Of a stretch of DNA of 64,000 nt, positions 25,067 to 33,471 are shown in pieces; within the stretch, counting starts at the first letter, position 1, and each line of letters begins with the position of its first letter. Both the position numbers and the translations under genes were made by a program. The notes below the pieces were generated by a model. It was not told the DNA's origin. It did not search any database and was given only the letters and a program-made list of their open reading frames with translations. The stretch is from positions 23,382 to 87,381 of the forward strand of contig NZ_UYYD01000010.1 of NCBI RefSeq assembly GCF_900625105.1, written 5' to 3'. The DNA comes from Agathobaculum sp. Marseille-P7918 (GTDB taxonomy: Bacteria; Bacillota; Clostridia; Oscillospirales; Butyricicoccaceae).

Positions 25067-25102
25067 AAAGCACCGGAATCCAATGGGTTCCGGTGCTTTT
25101 TT
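25067..25102 (+). terminator. Terminator of the purine operon
   Basis: AAAGCACCGGAA (25067-25078) pairs with TTCCGGTGCTTT (25088-25099), nine-base loop, then T to 25102. The stem arms repeat the AAAGCACCGGAA arm of the terminator at 4826, suggesting a common host terminator sequence. The 190 bases from here to 25292 hold only this and the fbp terminator. Confidence 0.85.
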
Positions 25103-25233
25103 GCAGGCAAAAGGGAAAAAGTATATAAAAACAGATGCGGTACTAATAGGGGAATCTATTTTGCTGAAACGGAGAAAAACAGTAAAATCCTGTCTGCATC
25201 TCAAATAAATGACCGCATGTTCTCTTTTGAAGG

Positions 25234-25268
25234 AAAAGAAAAAGCTGCCGGAACATGTCCGGCAGCTT
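25234..25268 (-). terminator. Terminator of fbp
   Basis: AAGCTGCCGGA (25242-25252), five-base loop, TCCGGCAGCTT (25258-25268). On the minus strand the stem is followed by T-rich TTTCTTTT. It lies 25 bases past the fbp stop at 25293. Confidence 0.85.
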
Positions 25269-25292
25269 CTGGGTGCAGAGAGAAAACACCGA

Positions 25293-27269
25293 TTAATTCT
25301 CGCGGTTGTCCTCTTTGATTTCGCCGCGGCGGAAAGCGGCCAGCAGCTCCTTGAGGTCGTCGATCGTCTGCTGCAGCGCGTGTCCGACATCGGTCTCGCA
25401 GATGCGGATGCGGTTTTCCGAGCGGTCGAACGCCATCGAGGTGGACAGGATGTCCTTGTTGTCGCGGATGGCGGTTTCCTTGCCGGGGAAGGGCTCGTGC
25501 GCGGTGATGTGGATGCCCCACGAGTCGAATACCAGCGTATAGCCTGCGATGCCGGTCGTCGGCTGATAGGCGCGGCAGAAGCCGCCGTCGATCACGATCA
25601 GGCGGCCGCCCGCCTTGATCGGGCTTTCGCCGTCCTTGGTCTTGACCGGCACATGGCCGTTGACAATGTGGCAGTGCTCGCCCTCCAGACCGAACTCGCG
25701 CAGGATGCGCACGCACACCTCATCCTCGTTGTAGAAGGAGTAATAGGGGTTTTTCGGCTCGGCCCAAGTGGATTTGTCCTCGATCAGGCGGCGCTCAAAG
25801 GTGGCAATGTGGTCGCGTCCGAACGAGGGCGAGTTGCGCCCGCACCAGAGGAACCACAGGAAATCCTTGCCGAACTGGCGCTCTTCCGTGCCCTCGCGCG
25901 CGTAGTATCCCTCGCGGGCCACGGTTTCGCACCAGTCCATGAGCGCCTTGCCGGACAGCTGTTGTCCGCCGAAGGAGAACTGCAGAAATTCGCCCTTGTC
26001 GTCCATCGGGATGCAGCCGTGGAACAGCAGATTGCCGTTGAAGCACTTGTACAGTCCGCCCTTGGAGTACAGGAAGCCGATATGTCGCTGCAGCTTTTCG
26101 CTGCGCAGAAAAGAATTTTTCAGCTGCGCCATCAAGGTGTGTTCCTCGGGTGTCAGACGATAGGGGTCCGCCGGGTCGATGGTCGGGAAGTCGCAGTCGC
26201 GCAGCGTATATTCGCCGGTCGGCAGCGTAACCGTCCCCTTTGCAAAGTCGATCTTGTCGAGCAGCAGGCGGTCATCCATGTGGAAGGAGGGGTTGCGCTG
26301 GATGGTTTGCCCCTCGAGCTTGAACTGGATGATGGCGATGGCTTTGTGCATACGCGCGGCACGCGCCGTGTCCACACCGGTCTGCTCGGCGGGCTCGAGC
26401 ATTTTGGGCATAAAGCAGGAAACATCGCTGTTTCGGTAGGTCTCGTCTGCAAACAACGCCAGCGGGCGCAGGCTGATGCCGTAGCCGGTTTCGATCACGT
26501 CCAGATTGTTGTAGGTGATCGAGTTGCTCAGCACGGTCGCAATGCAGGTGCGGCTGCCGGTGGCAGCGCCCATCCATAACACATCGTGGTTGCCCCACTG
26601 GATATCGACCGAGTGATGGTCCATCAGCATGTCCATGATGATATCCGCGCGCGGGCCGCGGTCAAAAATGTCGCCGACGATATGCAGGTGATCGACGACC
26701 AAGCGTTTGATCAGATTGCACATGGAAATGATGAACTCTTCAGCGCGGTCGGTTTCGATGATCGAGGAGATGACGGTGTCAAAGTATTCGCGCTTGTTGT
26801 AGATATCGTTATTCTTGTTGAGCAGCTCGTTGATGATGTCACCGTTCCAGCGCGGCAGGGCGCGGCGCACCTTGGCGCGCGTGTACTTGGACGCGCACAG
26901 ACGGCAGATTTCAAGCAGGCGGCTGAGCGTGATACGGTACCACTCGGCGCGGTCGGGCGAGGCCGCGACCAGCTCTTCCAGCTTTTCTTCCGGGTAATAG
27001 ATGAGGGTGGCGAGGCGGGCGCGCTCATCGGCGGGCAAGCTGTCGCGCAGCACGATGTCCACTTTCTCGCGCACGGCGCCCGAGGCGTTGTTCAGGATAT
27101 GTACGAAAGCGTCCGCTTCGCCGTGCAGGTCGCTCATAAAGTGTTCGGTACCTTTGGGCAGGCTGAGGATGGCCTGCAAATGGATGATTTCGCTGCTTGC
27201 CGCGCGCACATTCGGGTATTGCAGTGCGAGCAGACGCAAATATTTTTGTCGGTCGGTGATGTTGTCCAT
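25293..27269 (-). CDS. fbp: Fructose-1,6-bisphosphatase, class III
   Basis: A 658-residue gluconeogenic enzyme of the Firmicutes class III type, a member of the metallophosphoesterase superfamily. Metal-site motifs appear in order: MSDLHGEADAFVHIL near 50, HIVGDIFDRGPRAD near 200, DIQWGNHDVLWMGAATG near 233, and HIVNGHVPVKTKDGESPIKAGGRLIVIDGG near 555-580. The start at 27269 has AGAGGAG on the minus strand; the longer frame reads through the upstream gene. It is single and has its own terminator. Confidence 0.96.
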   Translation of the reverse strand: MDNITDRQKYLRLLALQYPNVRAASSEIIHLQAILSLPKGTEHFMSDLHGEADAFVHILNNASGAVREKVDIVLRDSLPADERARLATLIYYPEEKLEELVAASPDRAEWYRITLSRLLEICRLCASKYTRAKVRRALPRWNGDIINELLNKNNDIYNKREYFDTVISSIIETDRAEEFIISMCNLIKRLVVDHLHIVGDIFDRGPRADIIMDMLMDHHSVDIQWGNHDVLWMGAATGSRTCIATVLSNSITYNNLDVIETGYGISLRPLALFADETYRNSDVSCFMPKMLEPAEQTGVDTARAARMHKAIAIIQFKLEGQTIQRNPSFHMDDRLLLDKIDFAKGTVTLPTGEYTLRDCDFPTIDPADPYRLTPEEHTLMAQLKNSFLRSEKLQRHIGFLYSKGGLYKCFNGNLLFHGCIPMDDKGEFLQFSFGGQQLSGKALMDWCETVAREGYYAREGTEERQFGKDFLWFLWCGRNSPSFGRDHIATFERRLIEDKSTWAEPKNPYYSFYNEDEVCVRILREFGLEGEHCHIVNGHVPVKTKDGESPIKAGGRLIVIDGGFCRAYQPTTGIAGYTLVFDSWGIHITAHEPFPGKETAIRDNKDILSTSMAFDRSENRIRICETDVGHALQQTIDDLKELLAAFRRGEIKEDNREN

Positions 27270-27342
27270 GGGGAAGCTCCTCTCTGATACCTTTTCTTTA
27301 GTATGCCATAAAACCAAGGGAAACACAAAGGGATTTGTGTAA

Positions 27343-27383
27343 AAACAAAGAAAACCGCTGTCCCATTGGGATGAGACAGCGGT
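27343..27383 (-). terminator. Terminator of the TtcA-family gene
   Basis: ACCGCTGTC (27354-27362) pairs with GACAGCGGT (27375-27383), twelve-base loop; the minus strand then continues TTTTCTTTG. It follows the stop of the next gene upstream on the minus strand (27391). Confidence 0.8.
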
Positions 27384-27390
27384 AGGCGGA

Positions 27391-28134
27391 TTATTTGGGA
27401 CGCTTTTTGGGCGTGCGGGTGCGGTCGGGTGCCCAGCCCGGAAGCGGGTAGCGTTGGATCGCGCCGAAGATGCGCTCGCGCAGGCCGGGCATGGTCTGTT
27501 CAAGGTTTTTCAGCAGGTCCTTGATCTCCTGCCGCTTGGTGTTGCCATCGGCGGGGCAGGGATTATGGACGATCGGCAGAGCGTGCCGCTGCGCGAACGA
27601 GCGGACATAGTACTCGGGGGTATACAGCAGCGGGCGGATGAGTGTGATGCCCGTACGGTCGAGAAAGGTCACCGGCTGGAAGCACGAGATGCGTCCCTCG
27701 TAGAACAGGGACAGCATATAGGTTTCCACCACGTCGTCAAAGTGGTGGCCGAGCGCGACCTTCTTGCAGCCTGCGGCGAGCGCGGCCTCGTGCAGCGCGC
27801 CGCGGCGCATCTTGGCGCACAGCGCACAGGGGTTTTCCTCCTTGCGGATGTCGAAGATGATCGGTCCGATCTGGGTCGGGATGCGGATATACTCGACGCC
27901 CAGCTCGTCGCACAGCGTCTGCACGGGGGAGAAGTCCATCTCGTCGTAGCCCATTTCGAGCGTGATGGCAATCACTTCGAATTTCTTGGGATAGAAGGCG
28001 CGCAGCTTGGCCAGCGCAACGAGCAGCGCAAGCGAATCCTTGCCGCCCGACACACCGACCGCGATGCGGTCGCCGTCTTCAATCATATGGTAATGGTCCA
28101 CCGCGCGGCGGACGTAAGAGAGCATTTTCTGCAT
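27391..28134 (-). CDS. ttcA: TtcA-family tRNA 2-thiocytidine biosynthesis protein
   Basis: A 247-residue PP-loop ATP pyrophosphatase. The P-loop is GVSGGKDSLALLVAL near residues 27-41. A CALCAKMRRGALHEAA segment near 102-117 has the CxxC motif used for an Fe-S cluster, and GHHFDDVVETYMLSLFYEG lies near 128-146. CPADGNTKRQE near 194 adds a further Cys. This matches TtcA, which thiolates C32 of certain tRNAs, more than TilS; the substrate is inferred. It is a single gene upstream of fbp on the same strand. Confidence 0.85.
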   Translation of the reverse strand: MQKMLSYVRRAVDHYHMIEDGDRIAVGVSGGKDSLALLVALAKLRAFYPKKFEVIAITLEMGYDEMDFSPVQTLCDELGVEYIRIPTQIGPIIFDIRKEENPCALCAKMRRGALHEAALAAGCKKVALGHHFDDVVETYMLSLFYEGRISCFQPVTFLDRTGITLIRPLLYTPEYYVRSFAQRHALPIVHNPCPADGNTKRQEIKDLLKNLEQTMPGLRERIFGAIQRYPLPGWAPDRTRTPKKRPK

Positions 28135-28311
28135 GATTTGGTCTCCGTTTTCTCGTGAAACTTAAGTCGAATACCATTATTTATAGCAGAAAACCGCTTG
28201 TGACGCAAATCAAAAATTTGAATTGCAAAGTGAGAAAACAAGAGAATACAAGAGAACAAGCGAGAATAAGAGAGATCTTAATGGATTTGAGATAAATTTC
28301 AAAAAATCCGC

Positions 28312-28340
28312 TTGACTTGCGAAAACAGATGTGTTTTAAT
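28312..28340 (+). promoter_or_regulatory. Promoter of rplM-rpsI
   Basis: -35 TTGACT (28312-28317), 17-base spacer, -10 TTTAAT (28335-28340), giving a 5' leader of about 65 bases. The leader has a small hairpin around CGCTTAGAGCG, possibly part of ribosomal autoregulation, but this is not established. The remaining 28142-28311 is AT-rich with no gene seen. Confidence 0.6.
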
Positions 28341-28412
28341 AGATATGCTCGCTTAGAGCGGTTAAAAATGTTGTCAAAATAATTTTTGATAGAATAAACG
28401 GAGGAAGAAAAC

Positions 28413-28841
28413 ATGTCTACTTTTATGGCTAAGGCAGAGACTGTCGAGCGTAAGTGGTATGTGCTGGACGCCGCGGGCAAGCCGCTTGGCCGCACCGCCG
28501 CTACCGCCGCCATGCTGCTGCGCGGCAAGCACAAGGCCGAGTTCACCCCCCACGTTGACTGCGGCGATTTTGTCATCGTCATCAACGCGGACAAGGCGAT
28601 CCTGACCGGCAAGAAGCTCACCCAGAAGTACTACCGTCATCACACCGGCTGGGTCGGCGGTCTGAAGGAAGTACAGTACAAGACCCTGATGCACGAGAAG
28701 CCGGAGTTTGCAATGCAGCTGGCTGTCAAGGGCATGCTGCCGAAGAACTCGATCGGCCGTCAGTCCGCGACCCGTCTCAAGGTTTACGCTGGCGAGAACC
28801 ACAACCATCAGGCGCAGAAGCCCGAAGTTTGGGATAAGTAA
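28413..28841 (+). CDS. rplM: Ribosomal protein L13
   Basis: A 142-residue 50S protein. Signatures: [32 protein letters not shown] at the N-terminus, [25 protein letters not shown]-like [14 protein letters not shown] and [14 protein letters not shown] near residue 108. Length and order are fully canonical. GGAGGA precedes the ATG. It forms the usual operon with rpsI, 15 bases apart. Confidence 0.98.
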   Translation: MSTFMAKAETVERKWYVLDAAGKPLGRTAATAAMLLRGKHKAEFTPHVDCGDFVIVINADKAILTGKKLTQKYYRHHTGWVGGLKEVQYKTLMHEKPEFAMQLAVKGMLPKNSIGRQSATRLKVYAGENHNHQAQKPEVWDK

Positions 28842-28856
28842 GGGAGGAACTAACTG

Positions 28857-29264
28857 ATGTATACACCTAAGAAGGCTTATTTCTATGGCACCGGCAGAAG
28901 AAAGTCCTCCGTTGCCCGCGTTCGTCTGTTCCCGGGCGGCACCGGTGAGATCAAGATCAACAACCGTACCATCGACAACTACTTCGGTCTGGAGACCCTG
29001 AAGATGGTTTGCCGTCAGCCGTTCGAAGTGACCGGCACTGCCGGCAAGTTCGACGTAGAGTGCACCGTAACCGGCGGCGGCTTTACCGGCCAGGCTGGTG
29101 CGATCCGTCACGGCATCGCCCGTGCACTGCTGCAGGCGGATTCCGATCAGTACCGCGCAGCCCTCAAGGCGGCCGGCTACCTGACCCGCGATCCGCGCAT
29201 GAAGGAACGCAAGAAGTACGGCCTCAAGGCAGCACGTCGTGCTCCTCAGTTCAGCAAGAGATAA
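28857..29264 (+). CDS. rpsI: Ribosomal protein S9
   Basis: A 135-residue 30S protein. Seen: [18 protein letters not shown] near the N-terminus, [50 protein letters not shown] at the C-terminus, the basic tail that touches P-site tRNA. It is intact and ends with the universal KR. GGAGG upstream. The inserted conjugative element begins after this gene, and the 3' end of rpsI is a known attachment site for some conjugative elements, so the gene may carry attL; this is inferred. Confidence 0.98.
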   Translation: MYTPKKAYFYGTGRRKSSVARVRLFPGGTGEIKINNRTIDNYFGLETLKMVCRQPFEVTGTAGKFDVECTVTGGGFTGQAGAIRHGIARALLQADSDQYRAALKAAGYLTRDPRMKERKKYGLKAARRAPQFSKR

Positions 29265-29295
29265 TCAGCTGTTCAAACTGTATCAAAATGCTTCA

Positions 29296-29332
29296 AAAAG
29301 CCCGGAAAATCAAGGTTTTCCGGGCTTTTCCT
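29296..29332 (+). terminator. Terminator of rplM-rpsI
   Basis: AAAAGCCCGGAAAA (29296-29309) and TTTTCCGGGCTTTT (29316-29329), a perfect 14-bp stem with a TCAAGG loop. Confidence 0.9.
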
Positions 29333-29400
29333 ATGCCCTGAATGGCTGATGTAGTTTGATAAAGTTTGATGTAACGAGACCCATCTTAACACAATTTTTA

Positions 29401-29473
29401 GTGGTTACCAAGTGGATAACCGGCAAAAAACAGGCTAAAAAGAGGGCCAAGTGGTTACTAAATAGGATAACCG
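29401..29473. repeat. Two copies of a palindromic repeat near the ICE left end
   Basis: GTGGTTACCAAGTGGATAAC at 29401 (extends to CCG at 29422-29423) and GTGGTTACTAAATAGGATAA at 29451, exactly 50 bases apart. Each has GGTTA...TAACC arms. They could be arm sites for an integrase/excisionase. Around them are further TTTGATxx-type repeats (29352-29372 and 29540-29570). Confidence 0.55.
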
Positions 29474-29592
29474 AAGGCCGTTTTTTGCCCTTTGGAGAGG
29501 TGACTTTTTCTTCTCCTTCATCGACCATTTTCATCTGATTAGTTTGAGATAATTTGACCTAATTTGAATACAACAGAATAAATCTAATCGCC

Positions 29593-29626
29593 AAGCGCTC
29601 AGTATTTTTCTACTGGGCGCTTTTTG
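29593..29626 (+). terminator. Intrinsic terminator in the ICE left end
   Basis: AAGCGCTCAGTA (29593-29604), TTTTTC loop, TACTGGGCGCTT (29611-29622), then TTT. It would insulate the ICE from rpsI transcription. Confidence 0.75.
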
Positions 29627-29660
29627 CGTTTCCGGGGAATTTCATTCCGGGATAAGAAAA

Positions 29661-29697
29661 GGCCGTCACTTTCAATTTTTGAAGTGGCGGCTTTTTC
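29661..29697 (+). terminator. Second terminator before parA
   Basis: GCCGTCACTTC-like arm (29662-29673) with GAAGTGGCGGC (29681-29691) and TTTTT. It sits about 45 bases before the proposed parA start, so parA is either transcribed through it or from a promoter in the hairpin region. Confidence 0.7.
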
Positions 29698-29741
29698 TAT
29701 TTCCAGAAGCCATAGAACAATTCAGAAATGAGGTGAAGTCA

Positions 29742-30563
29742 TTGAACACGCAAATCATCGCCATCGCCAACCAGAAAGGCGGCGTTGGCAAGACAACCAC
29801 CTGCGCGAACTTGGGGATCGGGCTGGCGCAGGCCGGGAAGAAAGTGCTGCTGATTGACGGGGACCCGCAAGGCAGCCTGACCATCAGCCTTGGAAATCCC
29901 CAGCCGGACAAACTGCCCTTTACCCTGTCCGACGCTATGGGCCGTATTCTGATGGATGAGCCAATCAAGCCCGGTGAGGGTATCCTGCACCACCCGGAAG
30001 GCGTTGACCTGATGCCTGCTGACATTCAGCTCTCCGGCATGGAGGTCTCCCTGGTGAACGCCATGAGCCGTGAAACCATCTTGCGGCAATACCTGGACAC
30101 ACTCAAGGGACAGTATTCCCATATCCTGATTGACTGCCAGCCTTCCCTGGGTATGCTCACGGTCAACGCACTGGCAGCCGCCAACAGGATCATAATCCCC
30201 GTCCAGGCGGAGTATCTACCCGCCAAGGGCCTGGAACAGCTGCTCCAGACGGTCAATAAGGTGAAGCGGCAAATCAATCCCAAGCTCCAGATCGACGGCA
30301 TACTGCTGACGATGGTGGACAACCGCACCAACTTTGCCAAGGAGATCGCCGCCCTGCTGCGGGAGACCTACGGCAGCAAAATCAAGGTGTTCGGCACCGA
30401 GATTCCCCATTCCGTCCGGGCAAAGGAAATCAGCGCCGAGGGCAAGAGCATTTTTGCCCACGACCCCAATGGCAAGGTGGCCGAGGGGTACAAAAATCTG
30501 ACCCAGGAGGTGATAAAACTTGAAAAGCAGCGCGAAAAAAGTAGAGCTGGCCTCGGTAGATGA
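29742..30563 (+). CDS. parA: ParA/Soj-type partition ATPase
   Basis: A 273-residue Walker-type ATPase for segregation of the element. The deviant Walker A is NQKGGVGKTTTCANLG near residue 10-25. The Walker A' and B regions are LLIDGDPQGSLT and HILIDCQPSLGMLTVNAL. PVQAEYLPAKGLEQLL follows as in Soj. The start is TTG 29742, preceded by GAGGTG; the upstream extension enters the terminator. It overlaps parB by 44 bases. In the ICE it pairs with parB and the initiator-like gene, suggesting that the excised circle is maintained. Confidence 0.9.
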   Translation: MNTQIIAIANQKGGVGKTTTCANLGIGLAQAGKKVLLIDGDPQGSLTISLGNPQPDKLPFTLSDAMGRILMDEPIKPGEGILHHPEGVDLMPADIQLSGMEVSLVNAMSRETILRQYLDTLKGQYSHILIDCQPSLGMLTVNALAAANRIIIPVQAEYLPAKGLEQLLQTVNKVKRQINPKLQIDGILLTMVDNRTNFAKEIAALLRETYGSKIKVFGTEIPHSVRAKEISAEGKSIFAHDPNGKVAEGYKNLTQEVIKLEKQREKSRAGLGR

Positions 30564-31455
30564 TTTATTCTCCACCGAGGAAGGCCGTCAGGATGCCAAG
30601 CTGGAGAAGATTCAGGAAATCTCCCTTTCTGAGCTGCATCCTTTCAAGAACCACCCATTCAAAGTCAAGGATGACGAGGCCATGATGGAGACCGCCGACA
30701 GTGTGCGGCAGTACGGTGTTCTGGTTCCGGCGATTGCCCGCCCGGACCCGGAGGGCGGCTATGAGCTGATAGCCGGTCACAGGCGGCACCGAGCCAGTGA
30801 GCTGGCTGAGAAAGAAACCATGCCGGTCATTGTCCGAGACCTGGACGATGATGCCGCCACCATCATCATGGTGGACAGCAACTTGCAGCGGGAAAGCCTG
30901 CTCCCCAGCGAGAGGGCTTTTGCCTACAAGATGAAGCTGGAGGCCATGAAGCGACAGGCCGGGAGACCCACCAAAGAAAATAGTTCCCAACTTGGGAACG
31001 ATTTCGGAAAGAAGTCCAGCGAGCTTTTAGCTGAACAGGTTGGCCAGAGTAAAAATCAGATTTTCCGCTATATCCGCCTGACGGAGCTGATTCCCGAACT
31101 GCTGGATATGGTGGATGAAAAGAAAATCGCCCTCAACCCGGCTTATGAGCTGTCTTTCCTCAAAAAAGAGGAACAGCGGGATTTGCTGGACGCGATGGAA
31201 AGTGAACAGGCTACCCCCTCTCTCTCCCAGGCCCAGCGGCTCAAGAAATACAGCCAGGAGGGACATCTGACCCTCGATATGATGCGCGTCATCATGGGCG
31301 AGGAAAAGAAAAGCGATCTGGACCGGGTAACTTTCACTTCTGACACCCTGCGAAAGTATTTTCCCAAGAGCTACACGCCCCAGCGGATGCAGGAAACCAT
31401 TATCAAACTGCTGGAGGCGTGGCAGAAGAAGCGCCAGAGAGACCAGGAACGATGA
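30520..31455 (+). CDS. parB: ParB/RepB-family partition protein
   Basis: A 311-residue DNA-binding protein. The N-terminal ParB domain has ISLSELHPFKNHPF, VLVPAIARPD and YELIAGHRRHRASELA (ParB box, with the CTPase arginine patch) near residues 30-100. A helix-turn-helix follows in LAEQVGQSKNQIFRYIRL near 175-190. The start is TTG 30520, nine bases after AGGAGG at 30505-30510. It overlaps parA and is followed by two small ICE genes. Confidence 0.9.
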   Translation: MKSSAKKVELASVDDLFSTEEGRQDAKLEKIQEISLSELHPFKNHPFKVKDDEAMMETADSVRQYGVLVPAIARPDPEGGYELIAGHRRHRASELAEKETMPVIVRDLDDDAATIIMVDSNLQRESLLPSERAFAYKMKLEAMKRQAGRPTKENSSQLGNDFGKKSSELLAEQVGQSKNQIFRYIRLTELIPELLDMVDEKKIALNPAYELSFLKKEEQRDLLDAMESEQATPSLSQAQRLKKYSQEGHLTLDMMRVIMGEEKKSDLDRVTFTSDTLRKYFPKSYTPQRMQETIIKLLEAWQKKRQRDQER

Positions 31456-31467
31456 AAGGAGCCGCCT

Positions 31468-31743
31468 ATGAGGGATATTTCAGCCCGTGAGCTGAAAGGA
31501 CACAATATTTTGGCCGTAGAGCGTTTTCAAGATAACACCCGCTGGATGATCGAGTTTTCCGTTCAGCGCCCTTGTTCCTACGGCAACCCCGGCGATGAAA
31601 TGCGGCTGTTTCTCACGGAGGACGGGTATCAGGCCGCCCTTCACAGCCAGAAGCGCCGGGAAATCAAAATCAAGCGGTATGCCCGTGTGATCGAGGGCCA
31701 TGTTCTCGACTTCAAACCGGACAAGCGCCGCCGCCACCCGTAA
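31468..31743 (+). CDS. Conserved ICE hypothetical protein
   Basis: A 91-residue basic protein (MRDISARELKGHNILAVERF at the start, KRYARVIEGHVLDFKPDKRRRHP at the end). No family recognised. The ATG has GAAAGGAG upstream and the gene follows parB by 12 bases in the same operon, so it is probably a cofactor of ICE maintenance. The C-terminal KRRRHP suggests nucleic acid binding. Confidence 0.65.
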   Translation: MRDISARELKGHNILAVERFQDNTRWMIEFSVQRPCSYGNPGDEMRLFLTEDGYQAALHSQKRREIKIKRYARVIEGHVLDFKPDKRRRHP

Positions 31744-31770
31744 ACTCATCATCACTACGAAAGGAAAGGA

Positions 31771-31962
31771 ATGAATATGTGTACTGTCCAGAGCATCAAA
31801 GATGCCATCCGGGAAAGTTGTCAGTCCCAGTATGATATGGAATCCACCGACATTGACCGGGTTTTGCAGACCCTCCCGTTTTCGGAGCATGAACCGATGT
31901 TCAGTCATCCGCCGAAGTACAAGCGTCCCTACCGGCCCTGGCAGAACAACAAAAACAGCTGA
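31771..31962 (+). CDS. Small ICE hypothetical protein
   Basis: A 63-residue protein (MNMCTVQSIKDAIRESCQSQ; ends PYRPWQNNKNS). Start at 31771, or at the ATG two codons later. AAGGAAAGGAA upstream. The function is unknown. A small hairpin with T-run (around 31965-31999) follows the stop. Confidence 0.55.
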   Translation: MNMCTVQSIKDAIRESCQSQYDMESTDIDRVLQTLPFSEHEPMFSHPPKYKRPYRPWQNNKNS

Positions 31963-32031
31963 AAGCCACAGTCTTTTTCACGAAAGATTGTGGCTTTTTT
32001 CATGCCCTGAAATTAGAAAGGAGTGAAGTCA

Positions 32032-32910
32032 ATGGCCGTTTTTCGCATTGAACGGACCAGAGATTATACTGTGATGAGCAATCATCACCTGCGAAACCAT
32101 GAACTGTCCCTCAAGGCCAAGGGACTGCTTTCCATGATGCTATCCCTGCCGGATGACTGGAACTATACCACCCGTGGCCTTGCGAAAATCTGCAAGGAGG
32201 GCGTTGACGCCATCGGTAATGCGCTGCGGGAGTTGGAAACCGCCGGTTACATCGTGCGGAACCAGCTGCGGGACCGACAAGGCCGGATCAGCGACACGGA
32301 GTATGTCATCTACGAGCAGCCACAGCCGAAGAACCCGGATACGCCCCAGCCGGATACGGCTTCACCAGATACGGAAAACCCGTATCTGGATAAACCGGAT
32401 ACGGAAAAGCCCGCAGAATTAAATATAGAGAAACCAAATACCCAAAAACAAAATACTCATGGAGCAAGTACCGATTCCATTCCCTTCCGGGAAACAGCGG
32501 CAGCACAGCTGCCGGAACGGAAAGGAAGGGATGCGATGTCTGTCTCAGAGATAGAAAATTATCGGGAATTGATTCTGGAGAACATCGAGTATGATTATCT
32601 GTGCAGAGAGTTTTCGACCTATCGGGAGGACCTGGACGAGATTGTGGAGCTGATGGTGGAGACCGTTTGCGCCAAGCGTAAGACCACTCGGATCGCTGGC
32701 AGCGACTTTCCCCATGAAGTCGTGCGCTCCCGGTTCTTGAAGCTGGATAGCGAGCATATCCGATTTGTCATGGACGGTATGCAGAAAAACACCACAGAGG
32801 TCCGCAATATGAAACAGTATTTGCTTGCAGTGCTGTTCAATGCGCCCACCACCATCAGTAATCACTACACCGTACAAGTCAATCACGATATGAACGCAGG
32901 CGGCTGGTAA
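32032..32910 (+). CDS. ICE replication-initiator-like protein (DUF6017 type)
   Basis: A 292-residue protein. The N-terminal winged-helix (FRIERTRDYTVMSNHHLRNHELSLKAKGLL through SLPDDWNYTTRGLAKICKEG, residues 4-65) is of the helix-turn-helix/replisome organiser type. A low-complexity linker at about 100-128 contains repeats of PDT(E/P) and is encoded by the iterons listed separately. The C-terminal DUF6017-like domain spans about 170-290 (REDLDEIVELMVETVC, TEVRNMKQYLLAVLFNAPTT). The start at 32032 was chosen over an upstream one because of AAAGGAG. It probably initiates replication of the excised ICE circle. Confidence 0.8.
   Translation: MAVFRIERTRDYTVMSNHHLRNHELSLKAKGLLSMMLSLPDDWNYTTRGLAKICKEGVDAIGNALRELETAGYIVRNQLRDRQGRISDTEYVIYEQPQPKNPDTPQPDTASPDTENPYLDKPDTEKPAELNIEKPNTQKQNTHGASTDSIPFRETAAAQLPERKGRDAMSVSEIENYRELILENIEYDYLCREFSTYREDLDEIVELMVETVCAKRKTTRIAGSDFPHEVVRSRFLKLDSEHIRFVMDGMQKNTTEVRNMKQYLLAVLFNAPTTISNHYTVQVNHDMNAGGW
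32335..32403. repeat. Five 9-bp iterons inside the initiator gene (candidate ICE origin)
   Basis: Copies of CCGGATACG at 32335-32343, 32350-32358, CCAGATACG at 32365-32373, the inverted CGTATCTGG at 32381-32389, and CCGGATACG at 32395-32403. Starts are spaced 15, 15, 16 and 14 bases apart. An AT-rich stretch (32415-32460) follows, as expected of an unwinding element. The protein repeats PDT are a by-product. This is the classic layout of an origin within an initiator gene. Confidence 0.65.
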
Positions 32911-32958
32911 ACAGCCGCTTTTCTGTTGCCCGGAAATACCGGGAGAAAGGATTTTGCC

Positions 32959-33321
32959 ATGAAACGACCTCTTGCCTACATTACGGCTCCCTGGAGCAAC
33001 AACCAGTATGAGAACGCCGAGAACGCTGCTACCTACTGCCGCCAGGTGTACGATGCCGGTTATTCGCCCATCTGCCCGGTTCTGTTCCTGTCCACCTTTC
33101 TCAAGGACGAAATCCCCCAGGAACACAAGGACGGGCTGGATATGGCGCGAGACTATCTGCGTCGCTCTCATGTGCTGGTGGTCTGCGGCCACGGCATCGA
33201 CGAGACCGTGAAGAATGACATTGCCACCGCTGAGCGCCTGCGAATCACCGCCACCACCCTGGACGGTATCCTGACCGTGAAGGGCCAGGGACGCGGGAAA
33301 GGAGGTGCGCGCCATGGCTGA
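32959..33321 (+). CDS. Conserved ICE protein (DUF4406/nucleotide-hydrolase-like)
   Basis: A 120-residue protein. Its LAYITAPWSNNQYENAENAA start and LVVCGHGIDETVKNDIATAE segment resemble the DUF4406/DUF7768 family, related to nucleoside 2-deoxyribosyltransferase-like folds. The start at 32959 has AGAAAGG upstream. It is followed by 65 bases with two tiny frames (33314-33325 and 33386-33424) that could not be supported as genes. Confidence 0.6.
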   Translation: MKRPLAYITAPWSNNQYENAENAATYCRQVYDAGYSPICPVLFLSTFLKDEIPQEHKDGLDMARDYLRRSHVLVVCGHGIDETVKNDIATAERLRITATTLDGILTVKGQGRGKGGARHG

Positions 33322-33471
33322 GTGAAAGGCCGTGGGCCAGCTGTATAACCATCCTAACCAGCTTTGCTGAAAGGAGGCATAGACAATGAAATACCTGTTG
33401 AGGCGGTTGGTGGTTCCGCCTTAGTTTCAGATACCACCCCTGCAAAAACCGCAGAAAGGAGGCGATGACCT

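Noticed and set aside
32335..32403. CRISPR-like array
   Set aside because: Repeats are 9 bp, one inverted, with 5-7 bp between them; this fits iterons and not CRISPR.
33314..33424. Tiny frames MAE-stop and MKYLLRRLVVPP between two ICE genes
   Set aside because: Three and twelve codons only, although the second has a good ribosome site. Not enough to call genes.
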